A DNA stretch of 13,238 nt from an uncultured Collinsella sp. (GTDB lineage Bacteria > Actinomycetota > Coriobacteriia > Coriobacteriales > Coriobacteriaceae), in contig USLO01000033.1 in NCBI GenBank assembly GCA_900555515.1, positions 1-13,238 on the forward strand, written 5' to 3'. Under the pieces are notes generated by a model. That model saw only the letters and a list, made by a program, of their open reading frames with translations. It did not search any database and was not told the origin of the DNA. A program made the position numbers and the translations under genes. Shown here one piece after another: positions 11,937 to 13,238 of this stretch (positions within the stretch are counted from its first letter, which is position 1; every line of letters starts with the position of its first letter).

Positions 11937-12674
11937 ATGGAACCTATCGCACACATACATACCGACCTGCCGCAGAAGTTCGGCATTCCGCGCAACAGCT
12001 TTTTGGCGCCCCATCTACAGGGGCGCATCGTTTTTGAGCCGGAATTTGCCTCCAATGCAGCAGTTGAGGGCCTGGACTCCTTCTCTCACCTATGGCTGCT
12101 GTGGCGCTTCGAAAACGGAACGCCCGGCGGCACGGCAAACGACATAGCTGCCGATGCCAAGTCGCAGGACAGGTCCGGCACCAACGCAAAATGGTCGAAA
12201 ACCGTGCGCCCGCCTCGTCTGGGTGGAGCCGAGCGCGTGGGCGTGTTTGCCACGCGCAGTCCGTTTCGCCCGAATCCCATTGGGCTTACCTGCGTCAAGC
12301 TCGACCGCGTGGAGCTTACCGACGATGGCCCCATCATTCATGTGCTGGGGGCCGACCTGCGTGACGGCACGCCCATCTACGACATTAAGCCCTACATTCC
12401 GTTTGCGGACTGCCACCCGGATGCAACGGGCGGCTGGATTGAGGATGCTCCGTGGCAAGAGCTCGATGTTGAGTTCCCGCAAGCGCTTCAAGACATGGTC
12501 CCGCCCGCAAAGCTCCCCGGTCTGGTCGAGGTCCTTCGCCAAGATCCGCGCCGCGCGGGCAGCAAACACGAGCCAAACCGCGTCTATCACCTGGCCTTCG
12601 CCGGGCTCGACGTATCTTTTACGGTCGACGAAACCCAGCTAACCGTAGTCGCCGTCAACGACGCGCAAGACTAA
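11937..12674 (+). CDS. trmO: tRNA (t6A37) N6-methyltransferase TrmO (TsaA)
   Basis: A 245-residue protein of the TsaA/TrmO family, which uses S-adenosylmethionine to N6-methylate threonylcarbamoyladenosine at position 37 of threonine tRNAs. Family blocks are all present: FSHLWLLWRF (49-58), VRPPRLGG (90-97), VGVFATRSPFRPNPIGL (101-117), the DGTPIYDIKPYIPFAD stretch (143-158), and QDPRR near the C-terminal domain. Length is close to the E. coli protein. The segment at about 59-86, between the FSHLW and RPPR blocks, looks longer and more hydrophilic than in E. coli. The start is placed at 11937; ATG at 11928 is an alternative but falls within the proposed -10 box. It is divergent from the XRE/TipAS regulator. 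Confidence 0.93.
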   Translation: MEPIAHIHTDLPQKFGIPRNSFLAPHLQGRIVFEPEFASNAAVEGLDSFSHLWLLWRFENGTPGGTANDIAADAKSQDRSGTNAKWSKTVRPPRLGGAERVGVFATRSPFRPNPIGLTCVKLDRVELTDDGPIIHVLGADLRDGTPIYDIKPYIPFADCHPDATGGWIEDAPWQELDVEFPQALQDMVPPAKLPGLVEVLRQDPRRAGSKHEPNRVYHLAFAGLDVSFTVDETQLTVVAVNDAQD

Positions 12675-12786
12675 CCAGCCATTCGTCCGCACCCGTCAAA
12701 TTAAGCGCCAAACCCCATGCCAAAACCGCCCACGCTGGTGGACAATAACGCCTACCAAAACAATCCACTTCGCACGGGAGTTCAGC

Positions 12787-13238
12787 ATGAAATACGACTT
12801 TAGCTCGCTTATCGACCGCCACGGCATGGACTCCATCGCCGTTGATTCCTGGGGCGAGATCCCCGGTATGGCTCCGAACGCACCCGATGAGGGCTTCGAC
12901 CGCATTCCCATGTGGGTGGCCGACATGAATTTTGCCACGGTGCCCACGGTCCAGGAGCACATCATTCAGCGCGCTCAGCATCCCATGTTTGGCTACTTTA
13001 ACCCGCGCGCCGAGTCCTTCGACCGCATCATCGAATGGCAGAGCCGCCGCAATGGCGTCGAGGGCCTGGCACCTGAGCATATCGGCTACGAAAACGGCGT
13101 GCTGGGCGGCGTCGTGTCGACGTTGCGCGCGTATGTCCAGCCGGGCGATGCGGTGCTGGTCCACAGCCCCACCTACATCGGCTTTACCAAGTCCATCGAG
13201 GCCGCGGGCTATCGCATTGTCCACAGCCCGCTTAAGCT
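12787..13238 (+). CDS. MalY/PatB-type PLP-dependent C-S lyase or aminotransferase (3' end missing)
   Basis: The first 150 residues of an open frame that runs off the window. The N-terminus is characteristic of the MalY/PatB group of fold-type I PLP enzymes: the DRHGMDSIAVDSW block near the start, the RIPMWVADMNF motif (about 39-49), HPMFGYF before the small-domain helix, GVLGGVVSTLRAY (the loop that contacts PLP phosphate) and VLVHSPTYIGF. Such enzymes cleave cystathionine or cysteine (beta C-S lyase), releasing homocysteine or H2S, pyruvate and ammonia; some also act as regulators. The PLP lysine lies beyond the window. The start at 12787 has GGGAG upstream. The 112-base gap after trmO shows no terminator or repeat that I can see. 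Confidence 0.88.
   Translation, partial: MKYDFSSLIDRHGMDSIAVDSWGEIPGMAPNAPDEGFDRIPMWVADMNFATVPTVQEHIIQRAQHPMFGYFNPRAESFDRIIEWQSRRNGVEGLAPEHIGYENGVLGGVVSTLRAYVQPGDAVLVHSPTYIGFTKSIEAAGYRIVHSPLK

Noticed and set aside
12675..12786. tRNA or small RNA gene after trmO
   Set aside because: No cloverleaf, terminator or strong hairpin could be found in this gap.
12655..13224. Open frame on the minus strand opposite the MalY-type gene
   Set aside because: The plus strand encodes a clear PLP-enzyme N-terminus with a ribosome site in the same place; the reverse frame is a shadow.

Overview
The window looks like chromosomal DNA of a fairly GC-rich Gram-positive actinobacterium. My best guess is a gut Coriobacteriia such as Collinsella. 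The basis is C/G-ending codon use, MacB-like fused ABC transporters with very large extracytoplasmic domains, a possibly leaderless gene, and intergenic TGTGACAAAGGG/CCCTTTGTCACA palindromes that I associate with Collinsella-type genomes. This assignment is inference; there is no rRNA or marker gene here to settle it.

Layout. (1) 1-2997: 3' part of a fused ATPase/permease ABC transporter, ending inside a palindromic repeat. (2) 3057-9177: a coherent accessory cassette. It holds an OFA-type MFS transporter (MFS-1, +), a convergent TetR regulator (-), then a divergent + strand operon of agmatine-deiminase-family enzyme, carbamoyltransferase and a second OFA-type MFS transporter (MFS-2, a close paralogue of MFS-1). 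It is bounded by clear terminators at 4489-4538 and 9149-9177. (3) 9178-9540: a gene-free stretch full of inverted repeats, including a 178-bp long hairpin element. (4) 9541-10500: tRNA-dihydrouridine synthase. (5) 10501-10670: two more inverted repeats. (6) 10671-11795 on the minus strand: an XRE/zinc-ribbon/TipAS-like regulator followed by a glutaredoxin. (7) 11937-12674: TrmO (TsaA) tRNA methyltransferase. (8) 12787 to the end: start of a MalY/PatB-type PLP C-S lyase.

How the genes work together. The cassette resembles an agmatine or arginine deiminase pathway: a guanidino compound is taken up and deiminated to a ureido compound, which a carbamoyltransferase cleaves by phosphorolysis to an amine and carbamoyl phosphate. 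It departs from the textbook pathway in three ways. No carbamate kinase is present. The transporters are OFA-type MFS proteins rather than an APC agmatine/putrescine antiporter. The carbamoyltransferase keeps its carbamoyl-phosphate motifs (STRTR, HPTQ) but has lost the ornithine or putrescine recognition motifs (HELP instead of HCLP; no SMG or GLY motif). The substrate is therefore probably not plain ornithine, and possibly not agmatine. Related palindromic sequences upstream of MFS-1 and in the tetR/deiminase intergenic region suggest that the TetR protein controls the whole cassette.

The strongest candidates for something undescribed are this cassette and the family of long inverted-repeat elements at 9233-9410 and 10570-10622, which share sequence inside the hairpin and just downstream of it.
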